A stretch of DNA of 45,576 bases from Acinetobacter apis. GTDB lineage: Bacteria > Pseudomonadota > Gammaproteobacteria > Pseudomonadales > Moraxellaceae. The translations under genes and the position numbers were made by a program. The stretch lies in contig NZ_FZLN01000006.1 in assembly GCF_900197575.1 (NCBI RefSeq), forward strand, positions 1 to 45,576, read 5' to 3'. The notes beneath the pieces were generated by a model that searched no databases, had not been told where the DNA came from, and worked only from the letters and a program-made list of their open reading frames with translations. Shown piece by piece: positions 34,081-43,187 of this stretch (positions are counted from its first letter, which is position 1; every line of letters begins with the position of its first letter).

Positions 34081-35700
34081 TTACATTAACCCTTCAATCG
34101 GCAGCAGAGAGATGAGTTTTAAGCCGCCATTTTGCCACCACAATACTTTTGGCTCATGATTATAAATGACGGGGCCAAGAGGGGTTTCTTTGGTCCAAGT
34201 AATTTTCTGATAAGGGGTAAGTTTGAGCTGATAACTATATGAGTTGATATTACGGGTAATGGCATGATGGATATTTTGCGCTAAATCCGAGCTATAGAGT
34301 AAGACACCAATTTCTGAATTTAACTTGGCTGAACGTGGGTCAAGATTAAATGAACCAATAAATACTTGATCATCTACAGCCATCATTTTGGCATGTAAAC
34401 TTGAGCGGCTTAAGCTTTTTAAACTGACTTTCGTGCGATAAGATAAGCTTTTGGTATATTTATTGAGTGCTTTATCATCTAAAACAGGCAAAAACTCATA
34501 CAGTTCAACATTGTTTTTAAGTAGCTGTTGTCGGTATTTTGAATAAAAAGCATGCACTAACCAAACATCATTGGCTTTAAATGAGTTGGTTAATACGCGC
34601 ACTTTTACGCCATTTTGAGCCATTTTACTTAAAATATTTGTCCCTAAAGTTTCAGGTACAAAATACGCAGACACAATATCAATATTATGTTTTGGTTTAT
34701 CCAAATATTGACTCAATTGTGCTTGTAAATAGTCATTAGGTTGTGCTGTGCCATGAATTTTTTCTGGCTTGTCATGTACAACTTTGGCTTTGACCCAATC
34801 AAGCTTCAAATCGTGGTATAGCCAATCATTGAATTCATTGGCTCGATTAGCAAGGTTTAAATAATTTTGTACTACAATTCGCTGCTGATGTTCTGTGAGC
34901 TGCTGTTTTAAATTGTCATAACGCAGTTGATGCTGGCGTGGATTGACAATTTGTTTGACAGGATAGGCATAGCTATCATTCCAATATTCATCAAAAGAGC
35001 GTCCAATATCTTGTACAGATTGCCCAACAAGCATGACATCTAAATCAGAAAACTGGTAATTGTCACTGGTATAAAAGTATTGGTTACTCATGTTACGACC
35101 ACCAATCAATGCAATTTCATGGTCGACAATAAAGCTTTTAATATGCATTCTACGATTAACACGTTTTAAATCGAGCACAATGTCTAAAGGACGAAAATTT
35201 CTAAATTTATAAGGATTATAAAGTTTGACTTCAATATTGGTGTGCTGGCTCAAAGCCAAAAACACACCTTCCATTTTTTTTGCATTGTTATCATCAATTA
35301 ACAAGCGGATCTTCACACCGCGGTCAGCAGCTTGAATAATATGATATAACGCAAGAGCACCAATTTTGTCGTTATCCCAAATGTAATACTGAATATCTAA
35401 TGTTTTTTGTGCTTTATCCATTAAACTTAAGCGTGCTGCAATGGCCTCTAATGGGTCAAATAGCAAATGGTAGCCGGTTAAACCGGGGTTTTGTGTTTGT
35501 AAGGGCACAATCATTTGTGCAAGTTGTGTGTTAGAGGTATCAATATCTGTAATATAGCTTGGTGTTTGTTGGACTTGTTTTGGTAAAGTACTGCATGCAT
35601 TGAGTGTCATTAGACAAGCAGTATAGATTGTTCCACGACAAATCAATCGTTGAATCAGTTGGAGATTGAAACATGGCTTTAAAAATCTGTTTTTCTGCAT
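34081..35700 (-). CDS. Phospholipase D family lipoprotein (cardiolipin synthase-like)
   Basis: 539 aa. A signal region ends in the lipobox LNAC (Cys36), so it is probably a lipoprotein. Two HKD motifs are complete: His186-Lys188-Asp193 in RMHIKSFIVD, and His436-Lys438-Asp443 in LHAKMMAVD. This places it in the PLD superfamily near ClsC/YmdC-type cardiolipin synthases, acting in the periplasm. AAGG lies four bases before the ATG. Whether it makes cardiolipin or hydrolyses phospholipids cannot be told; there is no neighbouring OpgC/YmdB-like helper. Confidence 0.87.
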   Translation of the reverse strand: MQKNRFLKPCFNLQLIQRLICRGTIYTACLMTLNACSTLPKQVQQTPSYITDIDTSNTQLAQMIVPLQTQNPGLTGYHLLFDPLEAIAARLSLMDKAQKTLDIQYYIWDNDKIGALALYHIIQAADRGVKIRLLIDDNNAKKMEGVFLALSQHTNIEVKLYNPYKFRNFRPLDIVLDLKRVNRRMHIKSFIVDHEIALIGGRNMSNQYFYTSDNYQFSDLDVMLVGQSVQDIGRSFDEYWNDSYAYPVKQIVNPRQHQLRYDNLKQQLTEHQQRIVVQNYLNLANRANEFNDWLYHDLKLDWVKAKVVHDKPEKIHGTAQPNDYLQAQLSQYLDKPKHNIDIVSAYFVPETLGTNILSKMAQNGVKVRVLTNSFKANDVWLVHAFYSKYRQQLLKNNVELYEFLPVLDDKALNKYTKSLSYRTKVSLKSLSRSSLHAKMMAVDDQVFIGSFNLDPRSAKLNSEIGVLLYSSDLAQNIHHAITRNINSYSYQLKLTPYQKITWTKETPLGPVIYNHEPKVLWWQNGGLKLISLLPIEGLM

Positions 35701-35782
35701 AATGCCTTAAACGTGCAAACTTGAAGTGAGAAATGGGTCAGCGTGAACTGACAGTGTAATGTGAACTGGCCTGAGAGAATTT

Positions 35783-36799
35783 ATGTGGAATTCTAATACA
35801 TTTTTTTTTACCTTTTATATAATTTTTATCGCAGTTGCCATTTGGGCTGCGATACAGTCTTGGCGTGTACAAGCAAAAACAGAAACAATTCATCCTGTTA
35901 AGGCATTTATTCATTTGACGATGCGTTATCAACCTTATCTATTATTTCCACTGTTTGCTATGGCATTGCTTGGCGGTATATACGGGTTTATTTCAGTGTG
36001 GGTCAGTGTGATCTTAATTGTGCTGTCAGGTGTATTAATTTACGCGCGTTTTATTGAACCACATTGCTTACAGGTTAAATTGACTCAATACACGTTGCCA
36101 TTATCAGATGACCATCAAACTCGTGCGCCATTTAAAATAGCATTAATCGCAGATTTACATGTGGGTTTATTTTCAGGATCAGCCAAACAATTAAAAAAAA
36201 TTGTAGATCAATTAAATGAAGCCAAACCTGATATTGTGGTGGTAGCCGGTGATTGGACATATGAGCCCGAACATACCTTGGCTGATCAACTGAGTATTTT
36301 AAAAGACATTCAAGCACCTGTGTATTCAGTCAATGGCAACCATGATGAAGAATTTCCAGGACCACCTATTCAGGCACTGTTAAAAACCGCCCTTGAGCGT
36401 AACCACATTGTTGATATAGAAGGTCAAATGATTGAATTTGATCATTTTCGTATGCTTGGCGTGGGGGATTTATGGGCAGGTAAATCTGATATGAGCTTTA
36501 TGCCAAATTTACCCCAAGACAAACCGTGGGTTATTGTATCTCATAATCCTGATACCATTGATTTGGTTCCTCAACTTCCAACAAGACCATTGATGTTGTC
36601 AGGTCATACACATGGTGGACAAGTGGAGTTGCCATGGTTTACTGATCATATGATGCGTAAAATTTCGATCCTCGGGCATAAACGAGGTTTATATGTGCAT
36701 GAAAATGCAGACGTGTATGTCACTGTTGGAACAGGAATGGTTGGAATACCATTTCGGTTTCGTGTGAAACCAACGATTGACTTAATTGAGTTAAGATAA
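35783..36799 (+). CDS. Membrane-anchored metallophosphoesterase (YaeI-like)
   Basis: 338 aa. The N terminus has one span (about 6-24) and two more at 52-87; the catalytic domain follows with ADLHVG (Asp124, His126), AGDWTY, GNHDEE, SHNPDTID and the last His pair in SGHTHGGQ, the full calcineurin-like metal set. Relatives act on UDP-diacylglucosamine or phosphodiesters; the exact substrate is uncertain. It is divergent from the phospholipase D gene (82 bp). Its stop codon overlaps the terminator of the minus-strand RNA downstream of polA. Confidence 0.87.
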   Translation: MWNSNTFFFTFYIIFIAVAIWAAIQSWRVQAKTETIHPVKAFIHLTMRYQPYLLFPLFAMALLGGIYGFISVWVSVILIVLSGVLIYARFIEPHCLQVKLTQYTLPLSDDHQTRAPFKIALIADLHVGLFSGSAKQLKKIVDQLNEAKPDIVVVAGDWTYEPEHTLADQLSILKDIQAPVYSVNGNHDEEFPGPPIQALLKTALERNHIVDIEGQMIEFDHFRMLGVGDLWAGKSDMSFMPNLPQDKPWVIVSHNPDTIDLVPQLPTRPLMLSGHTHGGQVELPWFTDHMMRKISILGHKRGLYVHENADVYVTVGTGMVGIPFRFRVKPTIDLIELR

Positions 36800-36907
36800 A
36801 AAAAGCCCCTAAACAAATGTCGTAAAGGGGCTACCAATAGCTTTATATTGTTGAACGGAGGTTTCAACAAACCACTAGGATGAAGGCTGAGCATATAATC
36901 TTGACGA
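36797..36907 (-). ncRNA. Candidate small RNA downstream of polA (about 110 nt)
   Basis: The 198 bp between polA and the metallophosphoesterase contain, on the minus strand, a possible -10 TATAAC (36914-36919), a hairpin with 8-bp stem TTGTTGAA/TTCAACAA (36848-36870) showing ACCTCCG in its loop, and a terminator hairpin ending in seven U (36798-36832). The loop is complementary to Shine-Dalgarno sequences. Spot 42 occupies the equivalent place in E. coli, but I see no sequence likeness to it. No -35 is clear. The alternative is a long polA 3' UTR with a terminator. Confidence 0.5.
36798..36832 (-). terminator. Rho-independent terminator of the polA-downstream transcript
   Basis: Arms AGCCCCT (36804-36810) and AGGGGCT (36826-36832) around a 15-nt loop; on the minus strand it is followed by U7. 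On the plus strand no T run follows, so it acts in one direction only. Confidence 0.85.
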
Positions 36908-36997
36908 ACAAGCGTTATATGAGATTCATATTAGCATAGAAATCTCACGATCAATCTTTGTGCAATGTTTTGTTGCATTATATTTGGAAATGAGCAC

Positions 36998-39745
36998 TTA
37001 ATGTGCTTCATCCCAATTTTTGCCAACGCCAATATCAACTTCGAGTGGCACAGCAAGGGTCAATACAGAAGACATAATCTCAGCAATTTGAGGTGAAAGT
37101 GATTCAATCGCATCATGATCGACTTCAAATACCAATTCATCGTGTACTTGGAGTAACAAACGAATCGAATCTTTAGGCAGTTGTCGATCAACTTCAATCA
37201 TGGCCAATTTAATAATATCGGCAGCACTACCTTGTAACGGTGCATTGATTGCAGCACGTTCAGCGGCTTTTCTGACCATCATGTTGCGTGCATTAATATC
37301 AGGAGTATATAACCTACGTCCTGATACTGTTTCAACAAAACCTTGTTGAACAGCCACTTGGCGTGTGCTTTGCATATATTCATAAATGCCAGGATAGCGA
37401 TTAAAATACTGCTTAATATAGTCTCGTGATTCATCACGGGTAAACCCTAACTGACGTACTAAGCCAAATTCAGACATGCCATATAACAATCCGAAATTTA
37501 CAGCTTTGGCTTGACGGCGTTGGTCAGACGTTACATCGTCAAGTGGAATTCTTAACACTTCAGATGCTGTACGGCGATGAATATCTTGTCCATTTTGGAA
37601 TGCATCAATCAATGCTTCATCTTGAGAAAAATGAGCCATTAAGCGTAATTCAATTTGTGAATAATCGGCAGCTAAAATACTGCGTCCTTCTGGTGCAATA
37701 AAGGCTTTACGGATTTGACGCCCAATGGTATTTCTGATGGGAATGTTTTGTAAGTTGGGATCAGATGATGATAAACGCCCAGTGGTTGTAATTGCCTGAT
37801 GATAACTGGTTTGTACTCGAAAAGTCTCTGGATTGGCTTGCTCAACCAAGCGATCAGTATATGTGCTACGTAGTTTTGCCAAGCCACGGTGCTCAAGAAT
37901 AATTTCAGCAATTGGATGCTCAAGTTTTTCAAGCACGCTTTCACTGGTACTGTATTGCCCTGAGGCTGTTTTCTTGCCACCTTTAATTGCAAGTTTATCA
38001 AATAGAATATCACCCACTTGTTTTGGAGAGGCAATATTAAATTGTTCGCCCACAATTTCCATGGCTTGGCTTTCAAGTCCATGCATCGCTTGAGCAAATT
38101 CCTCGCTTAACTGTCCTAAAAACTCAGGATTCAACTGAATACCAATTTCTTCCATTTGGGTCAGTACAGCAGCAACAGGCATTTCAATACGATGTAATAC
38201 ATCTAAAAGTAATGGCTCAGCTTGTAGCTTTTCATTTAATACTTCATACAAGCGATAAGTGACATGTGCATCTTCAGCAGCATAATGACCTGCAGTTTCA
38301 AGCTCAATTTGATTGAACGTTTTTTGCTTGGCGCCTTTGCCTGCAATTTGCTCAAAGGTTGTACTTAAATGACTTAAATACAAACGTGCAACATCATCCA
38401 TACCGTGTCGTGTTGCAGTCGCATTTAAAACATACGAGGCAAGCATAGTGTCAAAATACCAACCTTGTAAATGAATACCATGGTTCGCAAAAATATGGGC
38501 ATCGTATTTTAAATGATGACCAATTTTTTTAACTTCTGGATTTTCAATAAAGGGTTGAATCTGTTTTAAGATACGATCTCGATCAAGTTGAGCAGGTGCA
38601 CCTTCATAATCATGTGTAAAAGGGATGTAATACGCATCTTTTGCATCAAATGCGATTGAGAAGCCCACCATGCTTGCAAAGCGGAAGTCTAGATGTGTTG
38701 TTTCCGTATCAATGGCAAAATGATCTGCTGTTTGAAGACGTTGATACACAGCATCCCAATCTTGCTCGGTTAAAACAATATGATAGGTCGCCTCACCAAT
38801 TTGGTCATCTTGACTGGTAAGTTGTGCTTGATCTGTTGCTGTTTCAACAACAGGTTGGCTTGCAGCTGCTTGCTTATATGCAGCATTGTCTGGATTGTTG
38901 GGGTGATCAAGTGATTGTAATTGGTTACGAAATTCAAGCTCTGTATATAAGCGGCGCAGTTCATTGGTGTTTGGGTGCTGAAGTTTTAAATCATCCCATT
39001 CCAGCCCTAAATCTAAATCACACACGATACTTGCCAATTGGTGATCAATTGCAATGTTATCGGCGTGCTCTTTTAAATTGTTGCCAACTCGGCCTTTAAT
39101 TTGTTCGACATTCTCTAAAATGCCACCAATGGAACCATATTCTGCCAATAGTTTGGCTGCTGTTTTAGCACCCACACCAGGCACACCCATAATGCCGTCT
39201 GATGCATCGCCCATTAAGGTTAAATAGTCGATAATTTGATGTGGCCAAACGCCAAACTTTTCAAATACACCATCTACATCAAGGACACGTTCCTTAAAGC
39301 TATCTTCAAGTTTAACTTTTTCATTGACCAATTGGGCCATGTCTTTATCCCCTGTGGAGATTAAAACATGTTGGTTTTCACGTTCAGCGTGTTTGGTCAG
39401 TGTTCCAATCACATCGTCTGCTTCTGCACCAGGCAAAGTGTATAAAGGAATACCAAGTGCACGAATTAATGCGTGTAAATATGGAATTTGTTCAGCCAAA
39501 TCTTCTGGCATAGATGGACGATTGCCTTTATAAATAGGAGACAATTTATGACGAAAAGTGGGTTCAGGTGTGTCAAAAATCACAGCCATATGCGTTGGCT
39601 GAGTACGACGCATTAACTTTTGAATCGCAGATAAAGCACCACGAATGGCATTGGTATGCAAGCCTGTCGAAGTCGTTAATGGAGGAAGGGCATGATACGC
39701 CCTAAATAAAAAATAAGACCCATCAACCAAAACAAATGGTGTCAT
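36998..39745 (-). CDS. polA: DNA polymerase I
   Basis: 915 aa. All three domains are intact: 5'-3' exonuclease (start VDGSYFLFRAYHALPPL, with GDKDMAQLV and GDASDGIMGVPGVG), 3'-5' proofreading exonuclease with DTET, HHLKYDAHIF and YAAEDAHVTYRLYE, and the polymerase with DYSQIELRLMAHFS, the O-helix region RRQAKAVNFGLLYG and the VHDELVFEV palm motif. It fills gaps and removes RNA primers. Start choice: ATG at 39745 has GAGGAA seven bases ahead; a TTG at 39760 overlaps that site and is rejected. Downstream lies the candidate small RNA. Confidence 0.97.
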   Translation of the reverse strand: MTPFVLVDGSYFLFRAYHALPPLTTSTGLHTNAIRGALSAIQKLMRRTQPTHMAVIFDTPEPTFRHKLSPIYKGNRPSMPEDLAEQIPYLHALIRALGIPLYTLPGAEADDVIGTLTKHAERENQHVLISTGDKDMAQLVNEKVKLEDSFKERVLDVDGVFEKFGVWPHQIIDYLTLMGDASDGIMGVPGVGAKTAAKLLAEYGSIGGILENVEQIKGRVGNNLKEHADNIAIDHQLASIVCDLDLGLEWDDLKLQHPNTNELRRLYTELEFRNQLQSLDHPNNPDNAAYKQAAASQPVVETATDQAQLTSQDDQIGEATYHIVLTEQDWDAVYQRLQTADHFAIDTETTHLDFRFASMVGFSIAFDAKDAYYIPFTHDYEGAPAQLDRDRILKQIQPFIENPEVKKIGHHLKYDAHIFANHGIHLQGWYFDTMLASYVLNATATRHGMDDVARLYLSHLSTTFEQIAGKGAKQKTFNQIELETAGHYAAEDAHVTYRLYEVLNEKLQAEPLLLDVLHRIEMPVAAVLTQMEEIGIQLNPEFLGQLSEEFAQAMHGLESQAMEIVGEQFNIASPKQVGDILFDKLAIKGGKKTASGQYSTSESVLEKLEHPIAEIILEHRGLAKLRSTYTDRLVEQANPETFRVQTSYHQAITTTGRLSSSDPNLQNIPIRNTIGRQIRKAFIAPEGRSILAADYSQIELRLMAHFSQDEALIDAFQNGQDIHRRTASEVLRIPLDDVTSDQRRQAKAVNFGLLYGMSEFGLVRQLGFTRDESRDYIKQYFNRYPGIYEYMQSTRQVAVQQGFVETVSGRRLYTPDINARNMMVRKAAERAAINAPLQGSAADIIKLAMIEVDRQLPKDSIRLLLQVHDELVFEVDHDAIESLSPQIAEIMSSVLTLAVPLEVDIGVGKNWDEAH

Positions 39746-39892
39746 AATTGCGTTCCTCAATAAAATCTTGAGCGACTGTTCAGCGCATCAAGAGATAGAT
39801 TTATATGTACTGTGAATGCACAGCAAGTCATTCGTGCAGCTATCGTTGTTTTAATTGTGCTTCATCGAATCGTGTTATAGACAGTATACCAC

Positions 39893-40780
39893 TTAGCGGT
39901 AATCATCTTGCTGTACAGGTAAACGATTCATCGATTGCGTATCATTCACAAAGCCAATTTTAGGTACAGGGATTTCAATTTGGTGCTGAATAAAACTATT
40001 ACGAATTCGTTCTAATATTTCATCTTTGACTTGTCCATAATTGGCTTGATGACACCATACTGTAAACGTCAATTCAATGGATGATTCAGCAAATTCTGTG
40101 ACGGCCAAATGTGGCTTAGGATCATCTAACACCAACGGATGGTCATATGCAGTTTTGGTCAGAACACGCCGTACTTTCGATAAATCTTCATGAAACGTGA
40201 CTGGTAAAGTGACAGGAATACGCCGTATGGGATATTTAGATAAATTATAAACAGGCGTTCGTATTAATTGTTCATTGGGTACACGAATATAGGTGTTATC
40301 AATGGTCAGTAATTTTACAGACAATAAGTCAATTGAAATCACTTCACCTTCAATAATTTGTCCACGTAATAATGACATTTGAATCACGTCACCAACTTCA
40401 AATGACCCTTCACCAATCAAGAACAAACCACTAATTAAGTTGGTCGCAGAGGTTTGTGAGGCAAAACCCAAGGCAACCGATAAAATCCCTGCCGCACCTA
40501 AGAATACACTGACTTTAAAGCCTGCTTCTTTTAAAGCAGCAATGATGAAGAATAGAAAAATGGTATAGAAAATACCACGTCGCCAAACCATTCTTTGGTG
40601 TGCGTTAAAGCGTAAACCCACTGTACGAATGAATGTATTCGAAACCAGTCGCGCAATGAGAAAGCCAATAAAGCACAATAAAGCAGCAATAAAAATTTCG
40701 CTGATGCGGTTGAAATTTATTGTCGTGAAAATTGCTTTTAAACTAGAAACAAGGTCTTGTGGTATTTGTGTTTTATCCAT
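39893..40780 (-). CDS. MscS-family mechanosensitive channel
   Basis: 295 aa. Two or three N-terminal spans, the pore-region helix AGILSVALGFASQTSATNLISG (first part near 110-125), the beta domain with GDVIQ and a YIRVPNEQLI segment, then the alpha/beta C domain. It should open under membrane tension to release solutes. AGGA is six bases before the ATG and the DUF432 gene ends 8 bp upstream, so the two form an operon. Somewhat longer than E. coli MscS (286 aa). Confidence 0.9.
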   Translation of the reverse strand: MDKTQIPQDLVSSLKAIFTTINFNRISEIFIAALLCFIGFLIARLVSNTFIRTVGLRFNAHQRMVWRRGIFYTIFLFFIIAALKEAGFKVSVFLGAAGILSVALGFASQTSATNLISGLFLIGEGSFEVGDVIQMSLLRGQIIEGEVISIDLLSVKLLTIDNTYIRVPNEQLIRTPVYNLSKYPIRRIPVTLPVTFHEDLSKVRRVLTKTAYDHPLVLDDPKPHLAVTEFAESSIELTFTVWCHQANYGQVKDEILERIRNSFIQHQIEIPVPKIGFVNDTQSMNRLPVQQDDYR

Positions 40781-40788
40781 GACTGTTC

Positions 40789-41613
40789 CTAAAAAAATGA
40801 ATCAAACATATTAAATAGTACACCGCCTGGCGAGCGTGGTGCGTGAACATAGACCACTTCTCCTGCACGTGGTGGAGTCCTATTTTCAATTTTTACCCGT
40901 GATGGACGATCAGAAGAGTCATGAATCACTTTAATATGAGATGTCCACAATCGATTCGTTTCTTCGCTAAAAAATAAAGGTAAAGCAACAATTGGAACGT
41001 TCATTCGGTCAAAACGTAATTGTTCATGACTTGTGTTGTGAAAAACAATTGGTGTGACTGCACGAAACGCTTTTGGTTCTAATTTTTCTAATTCTGTGCG
41101 TCCATTAACTTTGGTTGAATAACATAATTCACCTTTTTTGGTGTCTGGACCAAACCAAGTTTCTTTTGGCTGAATCACAGGAATATCAAATAAAGGATCT
41201 TCATGTCCTTCAGCAAAACCGACTACCCACAGCGGGGTACTGATATAAAGTAAGCCTTTTTGACCTGCAGGAATATAAATAGGTTCAATGGGGTGAATTA
41301 CAACCGAATGATCTGCTAAGCGGGGCATCAACTGAAATTGATTTTGAGTTTTTCTAAACATGTAGCGTTCAACATGTTTAGGCTCGGGCAGTACATAATC
41401 TGGATCTAAAATTTCACGCCAACTTTGTTCATAATCATGCTGAACCAATGGACGATGAAATTCCACTCTCCATTCTTGTGCATGACGAGTAATCTGTAAA
41501 ATTAAAGAGCCGAATTTCCATGTACGCGATTGGTCTAATTCAAATAAATATTCGCCCCACCATTTAATATTGGGTGAGGTCTCTTTATTGTCATTTACGC
41601 TGTCAGCACTCAC
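40789..41613 (-). CDS. DUF432 family protein, partner of the MscS-like channel
   Basis: 274 aa, soluble, rich in Trp, Arg and aromatic residues; no signal peptide or membrane span. It begins a few residues before NIKWWGEYLFELDQ and ends HAPRSPGGVLFNMFD. I place it in DUF432 by its overall look and its position before an MscS channel; that assignment is from memory, not a search. Start choice: GTG at 41613 has GGAG five bases ahead, while the ATG at 41634 has no close ribosome site. No function is known; a role tied to the channel is inferred. Confidence 0.6.
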   Translation of the reverse strand: MSADSVNDNKETSPNIKWWGEYLFELDQSRTWKFGSLILQITRHAQEWRVEFHRPLVQHDYEQSWREILDPDYVLPEPKHVERYMFRKTQNQFQLMPRLADHSVVIHPIEPIYIPAGQKGLLYISTPLWVVGFAEGHEDPLFDIPVIQPKETWFGPDTKKGELCYSTKVNGRTELEKLEPKAFRAVTPIVFHNTSHEQLRFDRMNVPIVALPLFFSEETNRLWTSHIKVIHDSSDRPSRVKIENRTPPRAGEVVYVHAPRSPGGVLFNMFDSFF

Positions 41614-41718
41614 AAGCGCTCCATTTGATATCATTTTATGTGGTTTATATCCTGAAAATTATATGAAAAAACCATCATATGCTAATTATGTATTTTGTTG
41701 GCTTTTAATGATAAATCG

Positions 41719-42537
41719 TTATGATAAACGACGATGTTGCATTAATGGCATCATTGTTCGGTGCTGTTCTTGATCATGTTGATCAAAATGTGCAGTGATG
41801 AGTTGTAAACCATCACGATGAGCATGGTTCAACACGGTACCACGGCTATTTACAATGCTTGCATGTCCCCATGTTTGACGATCACCACCATGCCAACCTT
41901 GCTGAGCTGCACCTAAAACATGACATTGTGTATCAATGGCACGTGCGCGTAGCAGAAGTTCCCAATGCGCTTGTCCTGTTTGATAGGTAAAAGCGGCAGG
42001 GGCAGTTAACAAATCAGCACCTTGGCTGCGTAGTTTTACTGCCAGTTCAGGAAACCGCAAGTCATAACATACCATGAGACCGATCTGACCAAAAGGCGTA
42101 CTTGCAACCACAAGGTCATCTCCAGGTTCAAAATTCAATGACTCTTGATAGGTTCCAATATTGTCGCCAACAGCCACATCAAACAAATGAATTTTATCAT
42201 AACGTGCCACAGTACCTTCAGGTGAAATACATAAGCTCGTGGTTCTAACTCGTAAATCAGGTACTCGATCGCCATTTGGTCTAAATGGGCAAGGCAATGT
42301 TCCTGCAATCAGCCAAATTTGATGATCAGCAGCCCATTGTTCTAGTTGCTGTTGAATCTCTTCAAAGCGTTCAGCGGTATCACGCTGTTTGCCAGGTGCA
42401 AAACAAGCAAAGTTTTCAGGCAGAACCAACAATTGAGCATCTTGCTGTTTAGCATCAATAATTAATTGCTTCACATCAGCTAAATTCTGCTCAATATTGT
42501 CTTGGGAGTTCATTTGTGCAATAGAAATGAGGGACAT
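41719..42537 (-). CDS. Carbon-nitrogen hydrolase (nitrilase superfamily, Nit1/Nit2-like)
   Basis: 272 aa. The catalytic triad is complete: Glu41 in LPENFA, Lys115 in YDKIHLFDV and Cys157 in MVCYDLRFPEL. The YDKIHLFDV and VCYDLRFPE wording is that of the Nit1/Nit2 branch, which includes deaminated-glutathione amidase and omega-amidase. It is a cytoplasmic amide hydrolase, probably a metabolite-repair enzyme. It lies 26 bp after the gigB stop and may share its transcript. Confidence 0.9.
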   Translation of the reverse strand: MSLISIAQMNSQDNIEQNLADVKQLIIDAKQQDAQLLVLPENFACFAPGKQRDTAERFEEIQQQLEQWAADHQIWLIAGTLPCPFRPNGDRVPDLRVRTTSLCISPEGTVARYDKIHLFDVAVGDNIGTYQESLNFEPGDDLVVASTPFGQIGLMVCYDLRFPELAVKLRSQGADLLTAPAAFTYQTGQAHWELLLRARAIDTQCHVLGAAQQGWHGGDRQTWGHASIVNSRGTVLNHAHRDGLQLITAHFDQHDQEQHRTMMPLMQHRRLS

Positions 42538-42563
42538 AGATCAACGACCTCAGCAGGAGAGAT

Positions 42564-43076
42564 TTAATCAGCACATTTTAACGCTTTTTTTTCTTTTTCT
42601 AATTGTTTAACTAAAGGTTTAAACACATTTTGATTACTTTCATTTAACTTAGATAATGTTTTATGTGCATCTAATACGGTATTTAGCATGGCTTTTTGTG
42701 TTAAGTCATCATCTTTTAAAACCTGTGTACAGCAGATATTATTTGCTTCATTACAAGTTAAAATAGAAAATACCTGACCCAAACCCATGCTATTTGCAAG
42801 CGTTGTGATATCGGGATTGGTCGATAACATAATACTTTGAATGTGATGCGTTTGTTTTAGGCGAATGCCTAATTTTGCTAAAATGCCTAGAACGGTACTA
42901 TCGATAAATGTGGTTTGGGTAAGATCTACAACAGCACTTGCAATGTTTGTTGATTGTTTCTCAATTTTACCCAATAACTTATCTAAGCTGATACAAGATT
43001 GCGCACGAACTTCACCAATAATTTTGAAAAAGTGAGTGCCATTTAAGCTTGCATACTCAACATGACCAGTTGACAT
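42564..43076 (-). CDS. gigB: STAS-domain anti-anti-sigma factor, GigB-like
   Basis: 170 aa. The STAS domain covers about residues 1-115 with the switch helix DLTQTTFIDSTVLG, where Ser60 is the likely phosphorylated serine; a charged C-terminal tail ends in EKEKKALK. It should be dephosphorylated by the phosphatase encoded 111 bp upstream. In A. baumannii the equivalent pair, GigA-GigB, controls stress tolerance, resistance and virulence, with GigB linked to the nitrogen PTS protein NPr. Start choice: ATG at 43076 fits the STAS start; the 43136 extension lacks a ribosome site. The ribosome site at 43076 is also weak. Confidence 0.75.
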   Translation of the reverse strand: MSTGHVEYASLNGTHFFKIIGEVRAQSCISLDKLLGKIEKQSTNIASAVVDLTQTTFIDSTVLGILAKLGIRLKQTHHIQSIMLSTNPDITTLANSMGLGQVFSILTCNEANNICCTQVLKDDDLTQKAMLNTVLDAHKTLSKLNESNQNVFKPLVKQLEKEKKALKCAD

Positions 43077-43187
43077 ACATATGCCGTTTTTTAAAAAGGA
43101 TTGATAAATTATCCCATAGCATGTGCACATACTCAATAGGGGATAATGTGAAAGTCATATCCTTTTAGCTATATATTTGATAAACAG

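Noticed and set aside
36646..36894. 82-codon minus-strand frame over the polA 3' region
   Set aside because: It reads through the terminator hairpin and into the antisense of the metallophosphoesterase gene, with no ribosome site. The candidate small RNA explains the region better.
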